Positions 6,758-13,298 of a stretch of DNA of 13,298 nt are shown piece after piece. Within the stretch, counting starts at the first letter, position 1. Every line of letters starts with the position of its first letter. The notes under the pieces were generated by a model. That model did no database searches and was not told the DNA's origin. It was given only the letters and a program-made list of their open reading frames with translations. The stretch covers positions 1-13,298 of the forward strand of contig JAJFMB010000255.1 in the NCBI GenBank assembly GCA_021772355.1, given 5' to 3'. A program made the translations under genes and the position numbers. Source of the stretch: Chlamydiota bacterium (GTDB lineage: Bacteria > Chlamydiota > Chlamydiia > Chlamydiales > JAJFMB01).

Positions 6758-7236
6758 TTTTCCATCGTTGTGACGATAGCCATACACTGCACACCTTCTC
6801 CGGTGCCGAAATCTGTTAACCCTTCGCCACTTGTCGCGGTGATTCCGATTTGAGAAACATCTAAGTCCATCACACGAGCAATGTTTTCCCGCATTTCTAC
6901 AAGACGAGCTTTAAATTTTGGACGCTTGCCTTCCAGGGAGAGCGCTACATGTGTGACTTTTTGATTGCCAAGTGTTTTCATAGCTTCTTTTAAGTAAACT
7001 TCGCTATCGGTGATACCGTCTTTTAAGCATAAGTCATCGGCAATTCCACCTAAAATTAATACGCCTGTAAGTGATGTGATTGCATTACAGATGGCGTGAA
7101 TGACAATATCACCGTCTGAATTTGCTCTAAAGCCGGGAACATCGTCGAAAATCAAGCCGGCAATCACACAATGCTCAGAAGTATCTTCAGGTAAAAAACG
7201 GTGGCTGTCTTGCCCAAGACCGGTTCTAATTTTCAC
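6754..7236 (-). CDS. ispF: 2-C-methyl-D-erythritol 2,4-cyclodiphosphate synthase
   Basis: IspF catalyses the cyclisation step of the non-mevalonate (MEP) isoprenoid pathway, releasing CMP. At 160 residues it has the normal length. The zinc ligands are in place: Asp10 and His12 in GQDSHRF, and His47 in SDGDIVIHA. The C-terminal signature reads TATSGEGLTDFGTGEG, with Glu138 at the family's catalytic glutamate position. The central region is unusual: where many IspF proteins have LGDIG, this one has ILGGIADD, and the TDAL after the His is CNAI. The start codon is GTG at 7236, preceded by GAGGAAT at suitable spacing. The last four bases overlap the end of the convergent CysJ-like gene. The function is secure; the divergent segments may be lineage-typical. 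Confidence 0.95.
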   Translation of the reverse strand: MKIRTGLGQDSHRFLPEDTSEHCVIAGLIFDDVPGFRANSDGDIVIHAICNAITSLTGVLILGGIADDLCLKDGITDSEVYLKEAMKTLGNQKVTHVALSLEGKRPKFKARLVEMRENIARVMDLDVSQIGITATSGEGLTDFGTGEGVQCMAIVTTMEN

Positions 7237-7337
7237 AGGTAATTCCTCACTCTATTTTTATTAAGACATGATGACTTAAAAGGGTATTTTTCTAAAAGAA
7301 GAATGACATTCCTTTCTCCTTGCTCAGAACGTAGCTC

Positions 7338-7365
7338 TTGCGTTACTGTATATTTTCGGGATAAA
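7338..7365 (+). promoter_or_regulatory. Candidate murA promoter
   Basis: TTGCGT (7338-7343) and GATAAA (7360-7365) are 16 bases apart in the 158-base gap between ispF and murA, which are divergently transcribed. Transcription would begin about 20-25 bases before the murA start. TATATT at 7349-7354 is a competing -10 without a good partner. A GGGGG tract at 7387-7391 lies only three bases before the ATG, close for a ribosome site. Confidence 0.35.
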
Positions 7366-7394
7366 AGTTCTTTCACACCATCTTTTGGGGGCAT

Positions 7395-8795
7395 ATGGAA
7401 GTTTTAAAAATATCGGGTGGAAAAGCTCTTCAGGGTCGCATTAAGGCTTCCGGAGCAAAAAATGCAATCACAAAACTTCTTGTTGCATCCCTTCTCACAG
7501 ATAAACGATGCACTTTTTATAATGTTCCAAATATTGGCGATGTGGATGTTACAGTCGATCTTTGCCGTGAAATTGGAATGGAGGTTTCATGGGATCGCGA
7601 CGCCGGTATTATGGAAGTGATCACTAAAGAGCTGAAAACCTCTTATGTGCCTCAACGTTTTTCCGGAGCTAATCGAATTCCTATCTTGATGATCGGGGCG
7701 CTGCTTGGCCGCACCAATGAGGATATCATTGTTCCCACAGTTGGAGGGTGCCTCATTGGCAAACGTCCCGTGGATTTTCATTTGGATGCTCTGCGACAAC
7801 TTGGTGCGACCATTGAGTACCGCGGAATGAAAAAAGAGGGCGCTTATTTTGCACATGCTCATAATGGGCTAAGAGGGACAGTGATTACACTTCCTTTTCC
7901 TTCTATTGGCGCAACCGAAAACACTATTCTCGCTAGCATAACTGCTCGAGGTCTTACCGAAATTAGAAATGCAGCCATTGAACCTGAAGTGGTTGAGTTG
8001 ATCTTGTTTTTGCAAAAGCTCGGAGCAATCATTACTCTTGATGTCGACCGCACTATTCGTATTCATGGAACGCGCCATTTTTACGACGTGGAGCATACTA
8101 TAATTCCCGATCGTATTGAGGCAGCATCTTGGGGAGTTGCGGCTGTCGCATCCAAGGGCAGAGTATTTCTTGAAGGGGCTCAGCATCTCAATATGGTGAC
8201 TTTTTTGAACAAAATCCGAGAAGTGGGTGGTGGTTTTGATATTAAAGCTGATGGGATTGAGTTTTTTTATGATGGTCCTCTTCAGGGCAATTTGCATTTA
8301 GAAACCGACGTTCATCCTGGATTTATGACGGATTGGCAGCAGCCATTTGTCGTCTTGCTAACGCAATCTGAAGGCTCCTCAGTTGTTCATGAGACTGTGT
8401 ATGAAAATCGTTTTGGTTACACCGAAACTTTGATGGAAATGGGAGCTGATATCACGCTGTTCAAACAATGCTTAGGTGGCAAGCAGTGCCGCTTTGCTTC
8501 GCAAAGCTTTGCTCACAGCCTTATTGTGAAAGGACCAACACCTTTGGTGGGACGTGAAATAGCAATACCTGATCTTCGAGCCGGATTTGCGTATGTGATG
8601 GCAGCGTTGGTTGCTAAAGACACAAGCACTATTTCGGGACTTCATTTTCTTGATCGCGGCTATGAGAAGTTAACGGAAAAACTCAACACGCTTGGTATTG
8701 ACGCTCAGAGAATTGAACAAAAAACCTCCGATCAGGAACTGACCCCCAAAAAGAAAAAATCAAAGGCAACAACAGCTTATTCGACGGTGTCATGA
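7395..8795 (+). CDS. murA: UDP-N-acetylglucosamine 1-carboxyvinyltransferase
   Basis: MurA transfers enolpyruvate from PEP to UDP-GlcNAc, the first committed step of peptidoglycan precursor synthesis. Lys22 and Asn23 stand in SGAKNA as in E. coli. The active-site loop VGGCLIGKRPVDFH places Cys119 at the position of E. coli Cys115. The motifs PDRIEA, DVHPGFMTDWQQPF, PDLRAG and DRGYE follow in order. The PEP-fold domain is complete by about residue 440. The remaining ~25 residues are a Lys-rich tail (TPKKKKSK) beyond the usual end of MurA, making the protein 466 residues rather than about 420. The stop codon overlaps the start of the downstream dipeptidase in ATGA, so the two are probably co-translated. 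The retained Cys differs from the Asp known in Chlamydia trachomatis MurA, which confers fosfomycin insensitivity. Confidence 0.96.
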   Translation: MEVLKISGGKALQGRIKASGAKNAITKLLVASLLTDKRCTFYNVPNIGDVDVTVDLCREIGMEVSWDRDAGIMEVITKELKTSYVPQRFSGANRIPILMIGALLGRTNEDIIVPTVGGCLIGKRPVDFHLDALRQLGATIEYRGMKKEGAYFAHAHNGLRGTVITLPFPSIGATENTILASITARGLTEIRNAAIEPEVVELILFLQKLGAIITLDVDRTIRIHGTRHFYDVEHTIIPDRIEAASWGVAAVASKGRVFLEGAQHLNMVTFLNKIREVGGGFDIKADGIEFFYDGPLQGNLHLETDVHPGFMTDWQQPFVVLLTQSEGSSVVHETVYENRFGYTETLMEMGADITLFKQCLGGKQCRFASQSFAHSLIVKGPTPLVGREIAIPDLRAGFAYVMAALVAKDTSTISGLHFLDRGYEKLTEKLNTLGIDAQRIEQKTSDQELTPKKKKSKATTAYSTVS

Positions 8796-9802
8796 GTTCT
8801 TTTTCAATTATTGATTTTCACTGTGATCTCCTCCTTTTTCTTCAGTCCGGCCCTGATCGAACAGCTGAGCATTTTGAATCGCGCTGCAGTTATCCCCAGT
8901 TGACAGAAGGGGGTGTTAAAATTCAAATTCTTCCCATTTTCACAGAGGGAGGGTCTCGTTCCTCGAAAAATGGACGGGAGCAGGTGGAAATATTTCGCAA
9001 TCTACCGATCCGCTATCCTCATCAGTTTTCGGTTGTACAAAGGATCGAAGATCTCGAAACTTTGCATAACAAACAAACAGTCGCGACTATGTTAGCGGTG
9101 GAGAATGCTTCCAGTTTTTGTTCTGAAGATGATGATCTTCTGACACAATGGCGCTGGTTAGAGGAGGTAAACCGCTCAGTCGGTAAAATTGCCTATATTA
9201 GTTTGACTTGGAATTTTGCCAACCGTTTTGGAGGAGGAGCTCTAACTAAGACAGGGCTGAAAGATGATGGTAAAAAACTTCTAGAGTTGATGGATGGCAA
9301 AAAAATTCCGGTAGACCTGAGTCATGCTAGCGATGCTCTAGCTCACGATATTTTTACCTATATCGACCAAAAACAATTAGATGTTCCTATCATCGCCAGT
9401 CACTCTAACTGCCGTAGTATTACAAAGGTTCCTCGAAATCTTCCCGACGAACTAATTCGGGAAATTATTAAACGAGATGGTCTTATCGGTCTTAATATGA
9501 TCCGTTATTTTGTTGCATCCGAAGGAGAAAAACCAAATAAATTTCTTGATCATCTTCACCACCTCGTTACCTTGGGTGGAGAGAAAAATGTCTGTTTTGG
9601 CCTCGATTTCTTTTGTGAAAATGATGTGCATCCTATTTACCGAAAACCTCCCGAAAAGCTCTTTTTTCCCGATTTTCAAAATTCAAGTTGTTACCCGCAA
9701 CTTCTTGAAATGATTCAGAATGTCAAATTTTCCTCAGAGGATCTTGTTTCAAATATTTCTTCCCTCAATGCTTTAAGGTTTTTAAAGAAACTTTTTCTGT
9801 AG
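8792..9802 (+). CDS. Membrane (renal) dipeptidase family, peptidase M19
   Basis: M19 enzymes are binuclear zinc dipeptidases with a TIM-barrel fold that hydrolyse dipeptides, often tolerating a D-amino acid at the C-terminal side. The metal ligands are all identifiable: His10 and Asp12 in DFHCD, Glu104 in AVENAS, His178 in LSHAS and His204 in SHSN; Asp272 in FGLDF is the catalytic acid position. The length of 336 residues is normal. There is no signal peptide, so it is probably cytoplasmic. The start overlaps the murA stop (ATGA), with no Shine-Dalgarno of its own, indicating translational coupling. The pairing with murA suggests, but does not show, a role in trimming or recycling of cell-wall or nutritional dipeptides. 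Confidence 0.9.
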   Translation: MSSFSIIDFHCDLLLFLQSGPDRTAEHFESRCSYPQLTEGGVKIQILPIFTEGGSRSSKNGREQVEIFRNLPIRYPHQFSVVQRIEDLETLHNKQTVATMLAVENASSFCSEDDDLLTQWRWLEEVNRSVGKIAYISLTWNFANRFGGGALTKTGLKDDGKKLLELMDGKKIPVDLSHASDALAHDIFTYIDQKQLDVPIIASHSNCRSITKVPRNLPDELIREIIKRDGLIGLNMIRYFVASEGEKPNKFLDHLHHLVTLGGEKNVCFGLDFFCENDVHPIYRKPPEKLFFPDFQNSSCYPQLLEMIQNVKFSSEDLVSNISSLNALRFLKKLFL

Positions 9803-9817
9803 TCTCGAATTTTCTTC

Positions 9818-9874
9818 TTAATAAATTAATTCCTGAATGATATAATCTTCTCATCGAAACCACATTATTATAAT
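9818..9874 (+). promoter_or_regulatory. Promoter region of the symporter gene
   Basis: A perfect -10, TATAAT, lies at 9841-9846 with TTAATA (9818-9823) exactly 17 bases upstream. A second TATAAT lies at 9869-9874 without a convincing -35. The first pair is the better candidate, giving a leader of about 40 bases before the ATG at 9894. No strong ribosome-binding site precedes that ATG (AAGCTAGACG). Confidence 0.55.
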
Positions 9875-9893
9875 TTAAATCCAAAGCTAGACG

Positions 9894-11150
9894 ATGAAAA
9901 AAGGCGCATTAATACAAGTATTTATCTCAATATGTATTGCCATTGCGGCAGGCTATTTTACAGGGACGCATACGACAGTCGCCGGTGTTCCGATCATTCG
10001 TATCTACCATTTGATGGGGCAGCTATTTTTGAATGCTTTGATGTGTGTTGTGGTTCCGTTAGTTGTGACCTCATTAGTCAGTAGCGTGGCGCAGCTCAGT
10101 GCTGACGGTTCCCTGAAAACGTTGGGTAAGCGAGTCTTTGGCTATTTTCTTTTTACAAGTTCTTTAGCTGTTCTTATCGGCTATTTCTGCGTTGAGGTGA
10201 TGCAACCGGGTAGCACTCCCGGAATAGCTTCATCATTTTCCATCAATGTCGATCATTTGGCCGAGACTGACTCCTTTTCTAATTTAGAACAGATTGTTCT
10301 AAGAATGGTGCCTGCAAATATCTTTGCGGCGGCAGCTCAAGGTCAAATATTGGGATTAGTGCTTTTTAGCCTTGTATTCGGGGTTTTTGTAGCAAAAATT
10401 GACGATGACTATGCGACTGTGATCATCCGTTTTGTGAAGGGAATTTACAAAATCATGGTGCATATGACCCAGTTTATCATGCGAGCACTCCCTTTTGGTG
10501 TTTTTGGTCTGGTAGCTGAGGTGGTTGCCACAACAGGCGCAGATGCCATGGCATCGGCTTTGTGGTTTTTGATTGCAACCCTGATCGCATTTACGCTCTA
10601 TACTTTTATTGCGATGCCGATATTTATGAAATTTTTCTGTAATATCCACCCCTTCGCGCATTTTCAAAACATGCTCCCTGCATTAATAACCGCTTTTACA
10701 ACGAGCTCGTCTGCGGCTGCATTGCCCTCTATGATGGAGTGCATGGAGAAACGAGGCGGCGTCTCAAAGCGTATTTGTCACTTAACTCTTCCTCTGGGCT
10801 CATCACTTAATCTTCCTGGAGCTGCTCTCTTTATTTGTATGGCGGTATTTTTCTTGGCACAAATTTATGGTGTTAAGTTGAGCATCGGCATGCATGCGAT
10901 TGTGATTTTGCTCTCTTTGCTTACCTCTTTTGGTATGGCGGGCATCCCTTCTGCTAGCTTAGTTGCTCTTATTTTGGTCTTGCACATGGTTGGTTTGCCA
11001 ACGCAAGGGATGGGGTTGATTTTAGCTGTGGAGCGTTTATTAGATATGTTTCGCAGCGCCGTCAATGTTTATGGTAACTCTTGCAGCACAGTCTTAGTGG
11101 CGTCTACAATTTCTGAGAGGAACGATGATGTCGTCGAAGTCCCAGCCTAA
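9894..11150 (+). CDS. Dicarboxylate/amino acid:cation symporter (DAACS, SLC1-like)
   Basis: The product is a 418-residue inner-membrane secondary transporter of the glutamate/aspartate/dicarboxylate family, with about eight hydrophobic segments and two re-entrant hairpins. The serine-rich tip of hairpin 1 is TSSSAAALP at 270-278. The segment corresponding to the NMDGT motif of GltPh reads NLPGA at 306-310. Hairpin 2 holds AGIPSASL near 349-356. TM8 reads LDMFRSAVNVYGN, giving Asp384, Arg387, Ser388, Asn391 and Asn395 opposite GltPh Asp394, Arg397, Thr398, Asn401 and Asp405. Retained Arg387 favours an acidic substrate, but two sodium-site acids are missing, so ion coupling may be altered. It probably imports a host amino acid or dicarboxylate; I cannot choose between them. 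The 3' end overlaps the mnmA start by about 23-26 bases. Confidence 0.9.
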   Translation: MKKGALIQVFISICIAIAAGYFTGTHTTVAGVPIIRIYHLMGQLFLNALMCVVVPLVVTSLVSSVAQLSADGSLKTLGKRVFGYFLFTSSLAVLIGYFCVEVMQPGSTPGIASSFSINVDHLAETDSFSNLEQIVLRMVPANIFAAAAQGQILGLVLFSLVFGVFVAKIDDDYATVIIRFVKGIYKIMVHMTQFIMRALPFGVFGLVAEVVATTGADAMASALWFLIATLIAFTLYTFIAMPIFMKFFCNIHPFAHFQNMLPALITAFTTSSSAAALPSMMECMEKRGGVSKRICHLTLPLGSSLNLPGAALFICMAVFFLAQIYGVKLSIGMHAIVILLSLLTSFGMAGIPSASLVALILVLHMVGLPTQGMGLILAVERLLDMFRSAVNVYGNSCSTVLVASTISERNDDVVEVPA

Positions 11151-12237
11151 AACCGTTGTTGTCGGACTGTCAGGTGGTGTGGATTCCTCTGTATCCGCTC
11201 TTTTGCTGAAAGAGCAAGGGTATCGCGTTATTGGCCTTTTTATGAAAAATTGGGACGAGGATGAGCATTGCCCTGCAACCCTCGATTATGAAGACGTTGT
11301 CAGTGTCTGCGATCAGATCGGGATACCTCACTATTCGGTAAACTTTACCAAAGAGTATTGGGATAGTGTCTTTAGCGAGTTTCTAGATGGAATGAAAAAA
11401 GGGCTAACCCCCAACCCTGATGTGCTCTGCAATCGCGAAATTAAATTTAAAGTCCTACTGGATAAGGCAATGGAGCTTGGAGCTGACTATTTAGCGACGG
11501 GACATTATTGTCGCACCGGTCCTTGTCATGAGCTACTGAGAGGGTTAGATCCTAACAAAGATCAGAGCTACTTCCTCTACACGATCAAGGATAAAATTTT
11601 AGATAAGGTGATGTTTCCTATAGGACACCTTCCTAAAAGCGAAGTGAGAAGAATTGCCGATGAGAAGGGTCTTGTCGTGTCGAAAAAGAAAGATAGCACA
11701 GGCATATGCTTTATCGGTAAACGTGATTTTAAAACCTTTATGAACAAATACATCCCTTATACCTCCGGAAGCTTTGAACGGCTCTCGGGAGAAGTGGTGG
11801 GTCGACATGATGGAACGCCATTTTATACGATTGGTCAGAGAAGAGGGCTTGGCATTGGAGGACCTGGAGAGGCGTGGTTTGTTGTTGGAAAGGATTGTGA
11901 ACGTAATGTCGTATATGTGGAGCAAGGGGAAGATCATCCAGCCTTACTAAGCCACTCACTTATTGCCACTGAAGTCACATGGGTGAAAGATCAGATCCCG
12001 GCGCTTCCTCTACGGTGCAGTGCGAAAATCCGCTACCGTCAAAAAGATCATGCGTGTACCATCACAAGTATGAACGAAGAAAAAATAGTGGTGGAATTTG
12101 ATGAGCCTCAGCGCGCCATTACTCCCTGGCAATCCGTTGTGTTTTATCAAGGAGAAGAGTGCCTTGGCGGCGCCATGATTGTGCGCTCTGGACCCACACT
12201 CCATCAAGTGCAAGGAGCGTTGCATTGTGCCGTATGA
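11125..12237 (+). CDS. mnmA: tRNA-specific 2-thiouridylase
   Basis: MnmA installs sulfur at C2 of the wobble uridine (U34) in tRNAs for Lys, Glu and Gln, using ATP and a relayed persulfide. The PP-loop SGGVDSS is at residues 16-22. The two catalytic cysteines are present: Cys102 in NPDVLCNREIKF and Cys195 in STGICFIGKR. TGHYCR and QRRGLGIGG also match the family. At 370 residues the length is typical. Two adjacent ATG codons (11125 and 11128) are possible starts; GAGAGGA upstream is better spaced for the second. The start lies inside the end of the symporter gene and the end overlaps the SET-domain gene, so the three look like one transcription unit. Confidence 0.96.
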   Translation: MMSSKSQPKTVVVGLSGGVDSSVSALLLKEQGYRVIGLFMKNWDEDEHCPATLDYEDVVSVCDQIGIPHYSVNFTKEYWDSVFSEFLDGMKKGLTPNPDVLCNREIKFKVLLDKAMELGADYLATGHYCRTGPCHELLRGLDPNKDQSYFLYTIKDKILDKVMFPIGHLPKSEVRRIADEKGLVVSKKKDSTGICFIGKRDFKTFMNKYIPYTSGSFERLSGEVVGRHDGTPFYTIGQRRGLGIGGPGEAWFVVGKDCERNVVYVEQGEDHPALLSHSLIATEVTWVKDQIPALPLRCSAKIRYRQKDHACTITSMNEEKIVVEFDEPQRAITPWQSVVFYQGEECLGGAMIVRSGPTLHQVQGALHCAV

Positions 12238-13012
12238 ACCGCCTTTACATCAGGCTGTCATCGATAATAACTCTGCTGCCGTAAAGCAAAATCTTTCGCA
12301 TCTTAATGAAATCAATGATTATGGCTACACGGCTCTTGAGCTTGCACGCTATTTAGATAGAAAAGAGATCATCCCCATTCTTCAGCCTGACGAAGCTAGG
12401 ATCATTAAGGTAATTCCCCGTGATACACATCAAATTGCGCGCTACACCCCACAAATGCTTAAAAAAAATGTCGGCGTCAACTATTTATCGGCGCTAAAAT
12501 TCCGTGACTACGCTTTTTTAAAAGAGGTTATCCGCGACTGCCCCTATCTTTTGCGTACCCGGTATACCGCAGAGGAAAATCTTATTTTGGGGGAGCGCTA
12601 TCGCACGCAAATTTCACGATGTGCCATTGCTGATGTTAGCGTTCAATGGATTGACTCTCTTTGGGGATTTGGTCTCTTCGCTAATTCCTCGATCAAAAAA
12701 GGGACATATATAGGAGAGTACACGGGAAACGTACGCCGTTTGTACCGCACTTCTCCAAATCACAACGCCTATTGTTTTCACTATCCCACGCGCTTTTGGT
12801 CGGTCAAATATTATGTGATTGATTCTCTTCGTGAAGGTAATCAGATGCGCTTTGCAAATCACAGCGATAATCCCACCATGGAACCCAAATGCGCCGTCGA
12901 CAGGGGCCTTCTTCACTTGATTTTCTTTACTCTAAAAGATATCGAATCCGGGGAGCAGCTCACCTTTAACTACGGAGAAGATTTCTGGCATAAACGCCAT
13001 AAGCAATCGTAG
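12227..13012 (+). CDS. SET-domain protein with ankyrin-like N-terminus (putative protein lysine methyltransferase)
   Basis: The product has 261 residues if GTG at 12227 is used, with AAGGAG nine bases upstream; a TTG 48 bases earlier (12179) is open but lacks a ribosome site. Residues 5-40 read like one ankyrin repeat (PPLHQAVIDNN, then DYGYTALELA), with a degenerate second one around 87-110. Residues 141-255 form a SET domain: LWGFGLFANSSIKKGTYIGEY (two parts of the N-terminal SET sheet), RFANHSDNP with the SAM-contacting NHS at 211-213, and NYGEDFW at 248-254 with the catalytic tyrosine region. No cysteine-rich pre- or post-SET segment is present. SET proteins transfer methyl groups from SAM to lysine; characterised chlamydial SET proteins act on host histones or on the bacterial histone-like protein. 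Either target is possible here. The gene overlaps mnmA by 11 bases. Confidence 0.85.
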   Translation: MPYEPPLHQAVIDNNSAAVKQNLSHLNEINDYGYTALELARYLDRKEIIPILQPDEARIIKVIPRDTHQIARYTPQMLKKNVGVNYLSALKFRDYAFLKEVIRDCPYLLRTRYTAEENLILGERYRTQISRCAIADVSVQWIDSLWGFGLFANSSIKKGTYIGEYTGNVRRLYRTSPNHNAYCFHYPTRFWSVKYYVIDSLREGNQMRFANHSDNPTMEPKCAVDRGLLHLIFFTLKDIESGEQLTFNYGEDFWHKRHKQS

Positions 13013-13068
13013 GCAACACTCTATTTCTTGGAATGTGAGGGAAGCAGTCTACTTTTCACTACTTATAT

Positions 13069-13298
13069 TTATTCTTCTGCTTTTTTCGGGGAGGCTGCTG
13101 AGCCTGCCAAAATTCCACCATCGATATTCAATTCAATACCAGTCACATACTTGGAAGCATCAGATGCGAGGTAAAGTGCCCCAGCTGCCACGTCAATAGG
13201 CTCACCCATCACTTTCAAAGGACACTCCTTTACAATTTCTTCTATCGCCGCAGCTCGTTGCTCCCCTTTGCCAAGCATTGGTTCCCACATTGGGGTGA
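13069..13298 (-). CDS. Short-chain dehydrogenase/reductase, C-terminal part (runs off the window)
   Basis: The reverse strand is open from the window edge to a TAA at 13071-13069, giving about 75 C-terminal residues. The segment GEPIDVAAGALYLASDASKYVTG followed by ELNIDGG (two adjacent blocks) is the classical end of SDR oxidoreductases, and TPMWEP near the edge fits the region after the PG motif. The Rossmann glycine motif and the Tyr-Lys catalytic pair lie outside the window, so substrate and cofactor cannot be judged. A short tail (SAASPKKAEE) extends past the usual end. It faces the SET-domain gene tail to tail across 56 bases in which I see no terminator hairpin. Confidence 0.88.
   Translation of the reverse strand, partial: TPMWEPMLGKGEQRAAAIEEIVKECPLKVMGEPIDVAAGALYLASDASKYVTGIELNIDGGILAGSAASPKKAEE

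Noticed and set aside
12179..12226. TTG start for the SET-domain protein
   Set aside because: No ribosome site precedes it, it lies deep in mnmA, and the extra 16 residues match neither ankyrin nor SET sequence. GTG at 12227 has AAGGAG upstream.

Overview
The window is an ordinary bacterial chromosome segment that most likely comes from a chlamydia-related (environmental, Parachlamydiales-type) organism. The pointers are a SET-domain protein with an ankyrin-like N-terminus, a CysJ-type reductase without its FMN domain, an M19 dipeptidase next to murA, a thiamine pyrophosphokinase rather than a thiamine pathway, and a large Sel1-type protein with a possible U-box-like N-terminus. Base composition looks moderate (about 40-45% GC by eye). 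The genus cannot be fixed from this sequence alone; a Waddlia- or Simkania-like member would fit.

Layout: (1) 1-887, minus strand: 5' part of purA, cut by the window edge. (2) 888-1471: gene-free stretch. It is filled from about 996 to 1470 by three diverged copies of a palindromic repeat of about 160 bp, the most unusual structure here. (3) 5486-1472, all minus strand: Sel1/U-box-like protein, tRNA-Leu(CAG), thiN, lepA. The tRNA 3' end directly abuts the thiN start codon. (4) 5594-6757 plus: CysJ-like FAD/NADPH reductase, meeting ispF (7236-6754, minus) tail to tail with a 4-base overlap. (5) 7395-9802 plus: murA and an M19 dipeptidase, coupled by ATGA. (6) 9894-13012 plus: DAACS-family symporter, mnmA and the SET-domain protein, each overlapping the next. 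(7) 13298-13069 minus: C-terminal end of a short-chain dehydrogenase, cut by the window edge.

Functionally the window mixes core housekeeping (purine synthesis, EF4, a leucine tRNA, tRNA 2-thiolation, isoprenoid and peptidoglycan precursors, cofactor activation) with genes typical of host-dependent bacteria: a nutrient symporter, a peptidase, and two proteins with eukaryote-like domains that could be secreted effectors. No insertion sequence, phage gene, CRISPR array or rRNA was seen.
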